34,217 nt of DNA from an uncultured Bacilli bacterium (GCA_949439935.1 CASRZA010000008.1:1-34217); one strand, 5' to 3'. Shown: positions 16,704-24,817, numbered from the stretch's first letter. The notes: generated by a model from the letters alone, not told the origin. Translations and numbers: made by a program.

Positions 16704-17102
16704 ATGAATAGCGAAAGATTATATTACGGAAATTTACTTGAATGCACTCAATACGACGAAGTTCCTCATATGGTTTCTGAAGAACCATGGGGTATCACAA
16801 AGCTTGGACATATAGATACAAAGACAAAACAGGTTGCTTCCAACGTTTTATTACTTAAAACTAAAAACGGTTATTATGTGCCGATCGACGAGAGCTTAAG
16901 TGCTTTAGATATTGCTTTTTTATATATGGAAAATACAAAAAGAATATATAGTGGTACATGGGAATGGAAACATTTTTTATCGAGTGCTACGCCTTCTTAT
17001 ATAGGAGAAGTGACAGTAGATCCAGATTCGTTGGTTCCTTATAGCCAAACTAAGGGAAGCGTTTCTCTACTTGCCGAAAGAAAAAAGAATTCTCAAAAGT
17101 AA
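16704..17102 (+). CDS. Hypothetical protein, 132 residues, upstream of cotE
   Basis: The frame has a strong promoter and an AAAGGA ribosome binding site 9 bases before the ATG. I recognise no family. It is soluble and moderately hydrophobic with aromatic clusters (MNSERLYYGNLLEC, PWGITKLGHI, GTWEWKHFLSS), and its last third is polar and lysine-rich at the end. There is no signal peptide. The cotE gene follows after 94 bases, and its own sporulation-type promoter can be proposed, so the two genes may be expressed at different times. The consensus sigma-A promoter suggests vegetative expression. Confidence 0.7.
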   Translation: MNSERLYYGNLLECTQYDEVPHMVSEEPWGITKLGHIDTKTKQVASNVLLLKTKNGYYVPIDESLSALDIAFLYMENTKRIYSGTWEWKHFLSSATPSYIGEVTVDPDSLVPYSQTKGSVSLLAERKKNSQK

Positions 17103-17148
17103 TCATAGAATAATGCTTTATAGGCTTTTTTCTTTTGCTTAATTAGGT

Positions 17149-17176
17149 ACAAACTACTTAGAAGATGCATATTTTA
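17149..17176 (+). promoter_or_regulatory. Possible sigma-K-type promoter of cotE
   Basis: AC (17149-17150), 17 bases, then CATATTTTA (17168-17176), which fits the mother-cell sigma-K pattern AC-N16/17-CATANNNTA. B. subtilis cotE is transcribed by sigma-E and sigma-K. This is a short pattern in AT-rich DNA, so a chance match is possible. Confidence 0.4.
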
Positions 17177-17196
17177 AAATAGGAGGTTTAATTAGA

Positions 17197-17760
17197 ATGG
17201 CATATTTTAAGGAAATCGTGACTAAAGCTGTCATAGGGAAGGGGAAAAAGACTACCACTCAGAAGTACGTTATTAGACCCGAAGAGACTCCAAATACGGT
17301 GTTGGGCTGTTGGATAATAAACCATAGATTTAACGGTACTATGTCACAAGGAAACATATATGTAAATGGTAATTATGATGTGAATGTCTGGTATTCATAT
17401 GACGGCGATACTAAGACAGGAGTGGCTTCTGGCAACTTCTCTTATAGCGATAAAATGAATGTACCTGTCAATTCTTCTAGCAAGTTGACGAATAACTCTG
17501 AAGTTATCGTAAGTTCTTTAAGCGATCCGAACGTCGTCGATGTCAGCGTCGAGAATGGAGAAATCCAGTTTAACGTAAGAAAAGAGATGGGAATCGAGGT
17601 CGTCGGAGATACTAAGATAAGAGTCAACGTCGAAGATAATTTTGACGATTATGCGATAATCGACGATGAAGAAGTTGCGTCTGAAGTATTAGAGGAAATC
17701 GATAAAGAAATCAACGAAGATTATTTAGATGAAGCTATCGAAAATAAGATAGGAGAATAA
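17197..17760 (+). CDS. cotE: Spore coat morphogenetic protein CotE
   Basis: CotE organises the outer coat around the forespore in the mother cell. Family blocks are visible: FKEIVTKAVIGKGKK at the N-terminus, LGCWIINHRFNG, GNYDVNVWYSYDGDTKTGVA, MGIEVVGDTKIRVNVEDNFDD and the acidic C-terminal tail (about 150-187). The length of 187 is close to the 181 of B. subtilis CotE. AGGAGGT precedes the ATG by about 10 bases. I rate the call strong because several separate blocks match. It implies an endospore former of the Bacilli type. Confidence 0.88.
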   Translation: MAYFKEIVTKAVIGKGKKTTTQKYVIRPEETPNTVLGCWIINHRFNGTMSQGNIYVNGNYDVNVWYSYDGDTKTGVASGNFSYSDKMNVPVNSSSKLTNNSEVIVSSLSDPNVVDVSVENGEIQFNVRKEMGIEVVGDTKIRVNVEDNFDDYAIIDDEEVASEVLEEIDKEINEDYLDEAIENKIGE

Positions 17761-17790
17761 AAAAGAGTTCAAATCAAATTGAACTTTTTA
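17761..17790. terminator. Bidirectional terminator between cotE and the minus-strand gene
   Basis: AGTTCAA and TTGAACT form a 7-base-pair stem (17766-17772, 17779-17785) with ATCAAA loop, flanked by A-rich and T-rich runs that serve both strands. It abuts both stop codons. Confidence 0.7.
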
Positions 17791-18969
17791 TTTTATGTTT
17801 TTATCATATTCGACGTCCGAAACTTCGTATTTTCTAGAATTCGATATCAAGCCTAAGATCTTAGTTGAAGACCAACCCAATAAGGCCAAGATAAAGAAGT
17901 ATAAAACTCCGAATATAGTGAATTCTGGCGCTGTTTCGGTAAGTAACCCGATTATTCCTGCGCCTGCACTCATAGATGTAACGATCGTCAAACTGTCGAC
18001 GGATTTAGATGTGACGTCTTGTTTTAAATTGTCGAACAACTTTTGAGCACTAGTTACATAGTTTTTGGTCATAGTCCAGAGGTATTTTATGTAATCTAGA
18101 GTATCTCTTAAAGTCTCATAACGATACCCTGATATGGCTAAGAATTCTGCTAGATCTTTGTCGCTTTTAGCAATTTTTTCTCTCGTTGAAATGTACGTAC
18201 TCATTTGGTTTATTCGTCCGTCGATAAGGTTAATCGTCTTAGCATATCCTTCAAGTTTAGTCGTAAATTTGACTATGTCGGATCCCTTGACGTTTGCATT
18301 TTCTTTTACGGCATCTATCTTTTCCCAGATTATTCTATGCATGTTCAAATATCTATGTAGTTGACCTTTAAATTCTCTAATGAAGATCTGTTCTTCGATA
18401 TATCTTTCGATGTTAGCTTCGCTCTTCTTTTTTACGTTGATAAAATAATATTTATCTCCTCGTACGACGTCGTAGTTTGGATTGTTAAATTCAAAATATT
18501 TCTGTTTCTCTGTGCGAGAGAGCAGGGTAGCCATGTCGTTTTTTGTAATTTTGTTACATACTACAAAGTATGGGAATACTGTTTCTATGTTGGCAAGTTC
18601 CTTCGGTACAGGAGCACCTAAACTAAATAGATAACTGAAAGCTGGCGAAAGCTTATTCTCGTAGTAATCTGCAACGTGATCGATGTCAGCAAACAAGGTG
18701 TCTTCGCTTACATTCGTATTATTTAAAGTTATGAGTCCATCTTCGAAGATTTTTACTGTGATGTCCATGTTCGTCGTATATTCGACATATTCTTCACCTG
18801 CGACTCCATATTCTATTTTGCCGATGCCAAGTTCTTTTCTATATTCTTGTAATTTTTCGGGGTCGAGATCTAATTGAGTTTTACCATCTCTTAAAAAGTC
18901 ATAAATCTCCGATAATTGTAGCATAGTTCTTTGAAACCAACCACCGACATATACATTGTTTATTTTCAT
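17788..18969 (-). CDS. Hypothetical protein with two C-terminal transmembrane helices
   Basis: A 393-residue protein I do not recognise. The N-terminal 200 residues look soluble. A long helical stretch (about 210-330) contains MSTYISTREKIAKSDKDL and TLRDTLDYIKYLWTMTK. Two hydrophobic segments near the C-terminus (TIVTSMSAGAGIIGLL and FGVLYFFILALLGW) resemble the end of CorA- or RMD1-like proteins, which also follow long helices, but no CorA GMN motif is seen. It is 3 bases downstream of the GNAT gene with a GGAGAGA ribosome binding site, so the two are cotranscribed. It probably sits in the membrane with a large cytosolic domain. Confidence 0.7.
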   Translation of the reverse strand: MKINNVYVGGWFQRTMLQLSEIYDFLRDGKTQLDLDPEKLQEYRKELGIGKIEYGVAGEEYVEYTTNMDITVKIFEDGLITLNNTNVSEDTLFADIDHVADYYENKLSPAFSYLFSLGAPVPKELANIETVFPYFVVCNKITKNDMATLLSRTEKQKYFEFNNPNYDVVRGDKYYFINVKKKSEANIERYIEEQIFIREFKGQLHRYLNMHRIIWEKIDAVKENANVKGSDIVKFTTKLEGYAKTINLIDGRINQMSTYISTREKIAKSDKDLAEFLAISGYRYETLRDTLDYIKYLWTMTKNYVTSAQKLFDNLKQDVTSKSVDSLTIVTSMSAGAGIIGLLTETAPEFTIFGVLYFFILALLGWSSTKILGLISNSRKYEVSDVEYDKNIK

Positions 18970-18972
18970 ATA

Positions 18973-19416
18973 TTATCTCTCCAATTCTTTTATAAAAAAT
19001 TTTGCATCCTCGATTTCAAAGCCATAATTAAGGTAGCACGCATGCGCGGCCGCTCTTTTGTTTTTTGACCAAAGACTTAAGTTTTTGCAGTTTCTGTCCT
19101 TGCATATTTTGGTAGCTAAATCGAGCATTTTGGTAGCTATTTTATGACGTCTGTATTCTGGATGGACACAGACGTGGTTGATCATGGCATATGACCCCAT
19201 ACTTTCGTACATCGTTTCGATGATTTGAATTCTCATATGTCCGACTATCTTTTCATCTATAGTAGTTACTAGATAGATTTGATTTTGATCGACTAAGCCT
19301 TTTAGATAACGCTTTTTAGCAAATTCTAGTCTAGTTTTCTCTTCGAAACATAGATTGCAGAGTTTTATCGTCTCAGCAAGATCATCTAAAGACATTCGTC
19401 TAACTTTTAACTTCAT
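18973..19416 (-). CDS. GNAT family N-acetyltransferase
   Basis: A 147-residue GNAT protein. The N-terminus (KVRRMSLDDLAETIKLCNLCF), the central beta strand (VTTIDEKIVGHMRIQI) and the acetyl-CoA loop (VCVHPEYRRHKIATKML, pattern Q/R-x-x-G/A with RRHKIA) fit the fold. The C-terminal block (HACYLNYGFEIEDAKFFIKEL) is typical. The substrate cannot be inferred. AAGGAGAA precedes the ATG. A promoter-like TTTAAA-17-TATACT lies upstream on the minus strand. It is the first gene of a two-gene transcript with the membrane protein. Confidence 0.9.
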   Translation of the reverse strand: MKLKVRRMSLDDLAETIKLCNLCFEEKTRLEFAKKRYLKGLVDQNQIYLVTTIDEKIVGHMRIQIIETMYESMGSYAMINHVCVHPEYRRHKIATKMLDLATKICKDRNCKNLSLWSKNKRAAAHACYLNYGFEIEDAKFFIKELER

Positions 19417-19492
19417 TTTACTTCTCCTTACTATTCTTTTCCTATCATAAGTATACTATAAAATGACAAAATTTTAAAGAAAAAAAAACAGG

Positions 19493-20695
19493 CTATTTGT
19501 TATTACGTCTGTCTTTATCGATTTTATATAGATTTTTCTCATATGTATTATTTTTAGGAGTGTAGTATTTGCGAGTCTTTAGTTTTTCAGGTAAGTAGGT
19601 TTCGTCGACCCAGTAGTTAGGAGGATATTCGTGTGGATATCGATATTTTGGCGAGTGGCCCTTAATAACTTCTGGTATATCTCCAATCACGCCTTTTCTT
19701 ATATCTCCAAGTGCTTGATTTATAGCCATATAAGCACTGTTGCTTTTAGGGGATAGAGCCATTTCACAGACGACGACTGAAAGAGGAATGCGCCCTTCGT
19801 CGATTCCGAGCATTTTTACAGCTTCGACTGCAGCATGAACTTTTGGACCGATCCCAGGATTTGCTAAACCTATATCTTCGTAGGCGATGACGGTCATCCG
19901 TCTGAAGATACTATCCAAGTCGCCGATTTCGATAAGTAAACCTAAATAGTATACTGCCGCATTCACATCGCTTCCACGAATCGACTTTTGAAAGGCGCTT
20001 AGAAGTTCATAGTGGCCATTTCCATTTTTGTCTGTATATAGAACTGGCTTGTCGTTTATGCTCTTAAGTAAGTCTATGGTTATTTTATGGTCTGTACTGA
20101 TGTAATAAGCCATTTCTAAAGTGTTCATGGCACTTCGGAAGTCGCCGTTTGAAAGACCTGCGATGTATTTATAAGCATCCGATTTGACAGATATACCGTC
20201 GAGAGATTTAGCTGAACGTTTAAGGCCTTTAATTATGTCTTCTTCCTTTAAGTCTTTAAGTTCGAATATTTGGACGCGGCTCCTAATCGCAGGATTGATA
20301 GAGTAATAGGGATTTGACGTCGTCATACCTATTAAGGTTATGAGTCCACTTTCGACATAAGGCAAAAGCAAGTCTTGTTTGTCTTTATTCAATCTGTGAA
20401 TCTCGTCCATGATGAGGATCATCTCACCGTTCATCTTGGCTTCTTCTATTACGATATCAAAGTCGGATTTGTTATTTATGGTCGCATTTAACATTCTAAA
20501 CGGCAGTTTTAACTCATTTACGAGGGATAATGCGATGCTCGTCTTACCTGTGCCGGGTTTTCCCCACAGTATCATCGAAAATAGCTTGTGGTTTTTAACT
20601 AGATTTGTGAGAATCCCATCTTTGCCTGTCAAATATTCTTGTCCGATTATGTCTGAGAGTTTAGATGGCCTTGAAGTATTTGCAAGGAGTTCCAT
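19493..20695 (-). CDS. rarA: Replication-associated recombination AAA+ ATPase RarA (MgsA)
   Basis: RarA acts at stalled replication forks. The start (TSRPSKLSDIIGQEYLTG), Walker A WGKPGTGKTS (44-53), Walker B ILIMDEIHR (Asp97-Glu98), sensor region GMTTSNPYYSINPAIRSR and the C-terminal blocks RGSDVNAAVYYLGLL and RRMTVIAYEDIGLANPG define the family, including the C-terminal tetramerisation part (HEYPPNYWVDETYLPE). At 400 residues it is slightly short of the usual 420-440. The promoter is on the minus strand (TATAAT 20 bases upstream). It is transcribed divergently from the gene at 20809. Confidence 0.95.
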   Translation of the reverse strand: MELLANTSRPSKLSDIIGQEYLTGKDGILTNLVKNHKLFSMILWGKPGTGKTSIALSLVNELKLPFRMLNATINNKSDFDIVIEEAKMNGEMILIMDEIHRLNKDKQDLLLPYVESGLITLIGMTTSNPYYSINPAIRSRVQIFELKDLKEEDIIKGLKRSAKSLDGISVKSDAYKYIAGLSNGDFRSAMNTLEMAYYISTDHKITIDLLKSINDKPVLYTDKNGNGHYELLSAFQKSIRGSDVNAAVYYLGLLIEIGDLDSIFRRMTVIAYEDIGLANPGIGPKVHAAVEAVKMLGIDEGRIPLSVVVCEMALSPKSNSAYMAINQALGDIRKGVIGDIPEVIKGHSPKYRYPHEYPPNYWVDETYLPEKLKTRKYYTPKNNTYEKNLYKIDKDRRNNK

Positions 20696-20753
20696 TATAT
20701 CACGTCGCTTTCTTTTATATTATAAGATAAATAGATGCTTTTTACTAGAAGAT

Positions 20754-20782
20754 TTGACTTTTAAAACGATATTCGTTAGAAT
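20754..20782 (+). promoter_or_regulatory. Sigma-A promoter of the gene at 20809
   Basis: TTGACT (20754-20759), 17 bases, TAGAAT (20777-20782). The start near 20789 falls after the ATG at 20785, so the longer frame cannot be used in full. Confidence 0.7.
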
Positions 20783-20808
20783 AAATGTTTAAAGAAGAGG
20801 TTTTTATC

Positions 20809-22104
20809 ATGGTAGAGAATGTGTCTAAAGAGGAATTATACGAGTTAAAATGGCAAATTTTTGCACTTATTTTTCATTTAACTCACATGTGGCGAGTTAC
20901 ACTAGAAGAGTATGAAAATGGCATTTCTGTTACAAATAGGCAGAATGGGATCTATATTCCGAATTTAGTCGCTTCGATCCGCGAGTTGTGGCTGAAGTAT
21001 AATGCTATCGCAGGCGAGAATTCGACTTTACCAGAAATAAAGGTGCTAATCGGAGAGATAGCCGAGTGGTCAACCGAGGAATATTTCGAGTATAGTGATG
21101 CCGAATATAGAATTGTATATGATGATAAAGCCTGCGATATGATGATCGAAAGAAGAAAATTGTTTCTCGAAAGAGAGAATGAGGAGAATGGGTGCTTAAA
21201 AAAAGCCGATGGCATAGACTTAGCAAGAAAGTTTGAAAATGACGAGAGAATTAGCAAGGAAGAATCTCGCATCTTATTGGAATATTATAGTTGCAACAAG
21301 GAGGATATCGTCCGAGAGAGACTCGACGTTATCAAAAATAGCCATAAAAAAAATAAGAAATTCTTTAATAAAATCTATGCTCTCTTAGCAGTGATAGAAA
21401 TTTATACGCTTGTGCCGTTTTCTTTTCTAAGCTATACAGTGTACCAAAGTGGCCTTGCTTTTGAAACTGTATTGATGCATTGTCCGAACATAACGTATTT
21501 TCTGCTCGCCGGCATGACTTTGCCAGTTTTGGGTTTTATTGGATGTGAAACCTATAAAGTCGTTTTTCCGATTATAGACAATCTCGTAGCTAAAAGATCG
21601 CTAGATAGGGATATCAAAACATTACAGGAAGCATGCAATTTAGCAGTCGATTTTGAGAAAGTTCCAGAAGAAAAAACAGATAGCATTTGTGAAGTCGTTA
21701 ATGAAGACCCAAAAGAAGAACGCAACGTTGTTAACACGAATGTCGATGAGTTTTTAGAAGAAGTTCTAACGTTTTTACGAGAGTTGGATACTATGATCGA
21801 TCATGATTATTTAGATGAAATAGTAGATATCGTAGAAAAGTACAGCGATGCTCAAGAAGCGGTTAAATCCTCTTGTTGCAGCACGACAGACATGTTCGCA
21901 GCTTATACTATGATGGATTCTTGTTTTGTGAGATTTTATGAAATCAAGAATAGAATAGGTCTTCAAATGAATGCTAATTTAGTTTCTGCTGTCAATTCAG
22001 GAGTCATTAAAAATATACGCGATGAGCTCGAGAAACTTCGCACTGATGCTTCGACGTTGGAAGAAGATAAGCGTTTTAGCATAATGCCAACGAGGAATGA
22101 GTGA
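20809..22104 (+). CDS. Hypothetical protein with two transmembrane helices
   Basis: A 431-residue protein I do not recognise. The N-terminal half (1-185) is charged and soluble and contains the helical stretch MMIERRKLFLERENEENG. Two hydrophobic segments follow (about 200-225, KIYALLAVIEIYTLVPFSFL, and 238-262, ITYFLLAGMTLPVLGFIG). The C-terminal half (about 280-431) is acidic and helical. An in-frame ATG at 20785 lies upstream, but ATG 20809 has AAGAAGAGG 8 bases before it and the predicted transcription start is at about 20789. Its acidic helical style recalls the 568-residue gene at 12639. It may belong to a lineage-specific family. Confidence 0.75.
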   Translation: MVENVSKEELYELKWQIFALIFHLTHMWRVTLEEYENGISVTNRQNGIYIPNLVASIRELWLKYNAIAGENSTLPEIKVLIGEIAEWSTEEYFEYSDAEYRIVYDDKACDMMIERRKLFLERENEENGCLKKADGIDLARKFENDERISKEESRILLEYYSCNKEDIVRERLDVIKNSHKKNKKFFNKIYALLAVIEIYTLVPFSFLSYTVYQSGLAFETVLMHCPNITYFLLAGMTLPVLGFIGCETYKVVFPIIDNLVAKRSLDRDIKTLQEACNLAVDFEKVPEEKTDSICEVVNEDPKEERNVVNTNVDEFLEEVLTFLRELDTMIDHDYLDEIVDIVEKYSDAQEAVKSSCCSTTDMFAAYTMMDSCFVRFYEIKNRIGLQMNANLVSAVNSGVIKNIRDELEKLRTDASTLEEDKRFSIMPTRNE

Positions 22105-22137
22105 ACATTACTAGTGAAAACATTCTTTGAAAAATCA

Positions 22138-22166
22138 TTGATTAAATGAACTGGCTGTGTTATAAC
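22138..22166 (+). promoter_or_regulatory. Promoter of the Xer recombinase gene
   Basis: TTGATT (22138-22143), 17 bases and TATAAC (22161-22166) with an upstream TG. The gene starts at 22191 behind TAGGTGAAG. Confidence 0.65.
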
Positions 22167-22190
22167 TTTCATAGTAGTAGGTGAAGTTTA

Positions 22191-23060
22191 ATGGATTTTA
22201 TCAACGAGTTCGTGGTCGATTTGATGTACGTTAGGAATTACTCCAAAAATACGATCGAGTCATATAGAAGTGACATGGAACAATTCTGTGAATTTTTAAA
22301 GAAAAAATCGTTAGACAAGGTAGCTGTAGAAGATATAAGAGCGTTTATAAAGAGAGAGGCGCAAATTTCTGAGAAGAGTTTAGCTAGGAAATTATCTTCA
22401 TTCCGTACTTTTTACGATTTTATGGTAAAAAAAGGCTATTTGACGGTTAATCCCATGGACGGGGTAGAAGGACCTAAGATCGGCAAGTACCTTCCAGACG
22501 TATTATCGGTAGAAGAGGTGGATAGGTTACTAGATTTTGAACCAGATGATAATTTCAGTTTTAGGAATAGATGCATCTTAGAATTATTATATAGCACAGG
22601 ACTTAGAATTTCCGAATTGACTTCTTTAAAACTAGAAAATGTCAACTTAGATGAATCTTTGATAAAGGTTATGGGAAAGGGCTCTAAAGAGAGAATAGTA
22701 CCTTTAAACGACATTGCGACTGAGTATATGGGAAAATATATCAAGGAAATAAGACCTAATATGTTGAAGAAAGAACAGACAGATTATATATTTTTGAATA
22801 ATCATGGCAAAGTTTTAACTAGGCAAGCAGTATTTAAAATGATCAAAAAAAGAGCTGAAGATGTGAAACTAGGTAAAGATATCAGTCCTCATACTCTAAG
22901 GCATTCTTTTGCAACACATTTGCTTCAAAATGGCGCAGATATTCGCTTTATACAGGAATTATTAGGGCATTCTGACGTAGGAACTACTGAAATATATACA
23001 CACATTATAAATGAAGCTTTAAAACGGGATTATGACGAGTTAAATCCTCGAGATAACTAA
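22191..23060 (+). CDS. Tyrosine recombinase of the XerC/XerD family
   Basis: Site-specific recombinase that resolves chromosome dimers at dif, or acts in related integration. Catalytic residues visible: Arg139 (STGLRISEL), a Lys (Lys163 or 166 in MGKGSKERIVPL), His234 and Arg237 (HTLRHSF), His260 (LLGHSDVGTT) and the nucleophile Tyr269 (EIYTHI). An N-terminal SAM-like DNA-binding domain (1-100) is present. At 289 residues it has the standard Xer size. It is not flanked by integrase partners or att repeats that I can see, so a housekeeping XerC or XerD is favoured over a phage integrase. Which of the two cannot be told by eye. Confidence 0.93.
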   Translation: MDFINEFVVDLMYVRNYSKNTIESYRSDMEQFCEFLKKKSLDKVAVEDIRAFIKREAQISEKSLARKLSSFRTFYDFMVKKGYLTVNPMDGVEGPKIGKYLPDVLSVEEVDRLLDFEPDDNFSFRNRCILELLYSTGLRISELTSLKLENVNLDESLIKVMGKGSKERIVPLNDIATEYMGKYIKEIRPNMLKKEQTDYIFLNNHGKVLTRQAVFKMIKKRAEDVKLGKDISPHTLRHSFATHLLQNGADIRFIQELLGHSDVGTTEIYTHIINEALKRDYDELNPRDN

Positions 23061-23088
23061 AAAAGGAACTTTTTAGTCCCTTTTTATT
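23060..23088. terminator. Terminator between xer and the repeat microprotein
   Basis: AAAAAGG-A-AC and GT-C-CCTTTTT form an imperfect stem around TTTTTA, with A/T runs on both sides. It overlaps the stop of xer and the end of the minus-strand gene. Confidence 0.55.
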
Positions 23089-23239
23089 CTTCGTTATTTC
23101 TAGCTGAATTGTTGTTTCTAGCTGAGTTATTTGCTCTAGAACTGTTTTTAGCGTGGCTTCTAGCGTTGTTGCGTGCATTATTTCTTGCACTGTTGCTGTT
23201 AGAAGCTTTTGAACGAGCTGAATTACTATTCTTATTCAT
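23084..23239 (-). CDS. Asn/Ser/Ala/Arg-repeat microprotein
   Basis: A 51-residue ORF with GGGAGGT 6 bases before the ATG and a TATAAT-type -10 upstream. It is low complexity: almost only Asn, Ser, Ala and Arg with a few Lys, Glu and His, built from NSARNN-type units, with no hydrophobic residue apart from Met and Ala. The charge is strongly basic. This composition suits a disordered, nucleic-acid-binding or spore-core/coat-associated peptide, and the window carries other spore genes. It does not match the alpha/beta-type SASP motif by eye, so a SASP assignment is only a guess. An in-frame ATG at 23269 would add 10 residues; I do not favour it because no equal ribosome binding site precedes it. 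Confidence 0.6.
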   Translation of the reverse strand: MNKNSNSARSKASNSNSARNNARNNARSHAKNSSRANNSARNNNSARNNEE

Positions 23240-23250
23240 AATTAACCTCC

Positions 23251-23263
23251 CACTATTATAGTG
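23251..23263. promoter_or_regulatory. Palindrome over the -10 of the microprotein gene
   Basis: CACTAT-T-ATAGTG is a perfect 6+6 palindrome that covers the TATAAT of the minus-strand promoter. It could be an operator, or chance. Confidence 0.35.
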
Positions 23264-23338
23264 CGTCATATAACCAAAATAATGTTTGGTAAATAGTGGA
23301 ATTTAATCTACAAATTTAGTCAAAATCTACTGTTTTTC

Positions 23339-23368
23339 TTGATTTTTGTGAATATTATATAGTATAAT
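23339..23368 (+). promoter_or_regulatory. Promoter of pyk
   Basis: TTGATT (23339-23344), 18 bases, TATAAT (23363-23368). The hexamer contains the ATG at 23367, so the longer reading frame starts inside the promoter and is not used. Confidence 0.65.
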
Positions 23369-23399
23369 GCTTAAGGCACTTAAGAAGGGAAGATTTTTA

Positions 23400-24812
23400 A
23401 TGAAAAAAACAAAAATAGTATGCAGTATAGGGCCTGCCAGCAACGGAGTAGAAGTTATGGAGGGAATGGTTCTCGCAGGAATGAACGTAGCGAGAATAAA
23501 CTTTACTCATGCGACATTAGAAGAAAGAAATAAAGCTATAGAGTCAGTTCGTACGGTAAGAAAAAAGACTAACAAGACTGTAGCAATACTTTGGGATACC
23601 AAAGGACCAGAATTTAGAAGCGGAATGATGGAAAACAATGGAATCGAGCTAATTTCTGGAAAAACGGTTAGAATAGTAAAGGAAAACGTTTTAGGTACTA
23701 GCGAAAGATTCTCTGTAAACCATCCAGAAGCTTTAGATTCATTGAAAGCTGGCGACGACTTTCTACTAGAAAATGCTAAGATGAAGTTGAAAGTTATCAG
23801 CACAGAAGAAGATGGCATAACTTGTGAAGTAATAGCTGGAGGTATACTTGGAAATAAAAAGAGTTTGAGCGTTCCAGGTATCGCTTTGAATATACCATAC
23901 GTCAGCGATTTGGATAGAGAAGATATCAAGTATGCTTGCGAAAATGGTGGAGAGTTTCTTGCTATCTCGTTCGTATCTTCTAAAGAGAACGTATTAGAGA
24001 TTAAAGAAATTTTAAAATCTTATGGTAGAGAAGACCTACAGATCATATGTAAGATCGAAAGTCAATTGGGACTGGATAATCTGGAAGAGATATTAGAAGT
24101 ATCAGATGGTATTATGTATGCTCGTGGAGACTTAGGGTCAGAAATACCTAGTGAACTGTTGCCTATAGTTCAAAAACAGGTCATTAAGACTTGTAGACGC
24201 CTCGGAAAAATTTGTATAGTCGCGACTGAGATGCTTGAGAACATGATGGAGAATATAAGACCTAAAAGAGCAGAAACTAGCGATATAGCGAATGCTGTCT
24301 TGGACGGTACTGACGCAGTCATGTTATCTGGAGAAACGACGATCGGTAAGTATCCAATAGAGACAGTAGCTGCGATGGCGCAGATTTGTGAGACGACAGA
24401 AAAATATACAGAATTTGACTTTAAGATCGACGAGAGCAATTTAGATCCTATCAGTTTTGCAATTGCAAGCAACGTCGTAGAAAGCTCTAAGAAGCTAAAT
24501 GCTAAACTGATATGTGCTCCAACTATAAGTGGTAAAACTGCACGAGCAATTTCTAATTTGAAACCATCAGCTCCGATTTTAGCTCTAGTACCAGATATTA
24601 GAACTGGAAGTAGGTTGGCTCTTCATTGGGGAGTGTATCCAACTATGTTGCCTATCATCGATTCTACAGATGAAATTCTTACGAAAAGCGTTGAAAATGC
24701 CAAAAACTTTATGGATCTTGATAGTGGAGATTTAATCATCATCACAGGAGGTTTCCCTAACAATTTGAAAATTAAGCGTACTAACTTGATGAAGATCGAA
24801 ATAATCGACTAA
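23400..24812 (+). CDS. pyk: Pyruvate kinase
   Basis: Last step of glycolysis: PEP and ADP to pyruvate and ATP. The N-terminus TKIVCSIGPAS, NFTHAT in the PEP site, the WDTKGPE block (usual DTKGPEIR), LSGETTIGKYP near the active site, and the MYARGDLG and EMLENM motifs are standard. The protein is 470 residues, the form without the extra PEP-utiliser C-terminal domain found in Bacillus. One usual residue differs: the block reads FTHAT where many enzymes have FSHG. AAGGGAAG precedes ATG 23400. The gene is monocistronic with a strong terminator. Substrate-level ATP synthesis fits a fermentative anaerobe. Confidence 0.96.
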   Translation: MKKTKIVCSIGPASNGVEVMEGMVLAGMNVARINFTHATLEERNKAIESVRTVRKKTNKTVAILWDTKGPEFRSGMMENNGIELISGKTVRIVKENVLGTSERFSVNHPEALDSLKAGDDFLLENAKMKLKVISTEEDGITCEVIAGGILGNKKSLSVPGIALNIPYVSDLDREDIKYACENGGEFLAISFVSSKENVLEIKEILKSYGREDLQIICKIESQLGLDNLEEILEVSDGIMYARGDLGSEIPSELLPIVQKQVIKTCRRLGKICIVATEMLENMMENIRPKRAETSDIANAVLDGTDAVMLSGETTIGKYPIETVAAMAQICETTEKYTEFDFKIDESNLDPISFAIASNVVESSKKLNAKLICAPTISGKTARAISNLKPSAPILALVPDIRTGSRLALHWGVYPTMLPIIDSTDEILTKSVENAKNFMDLDSGDLIIITGGFPNNLKIKRTNLMKIEIID

Positions 24813-24817
24813 CTTTG

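Noticed and set aside
22191-23060. Phage or transposon integrase
   Set aside because: No att-like repeats, excisionase or phage genes; size and neighbours fit a chromosomal Xer.
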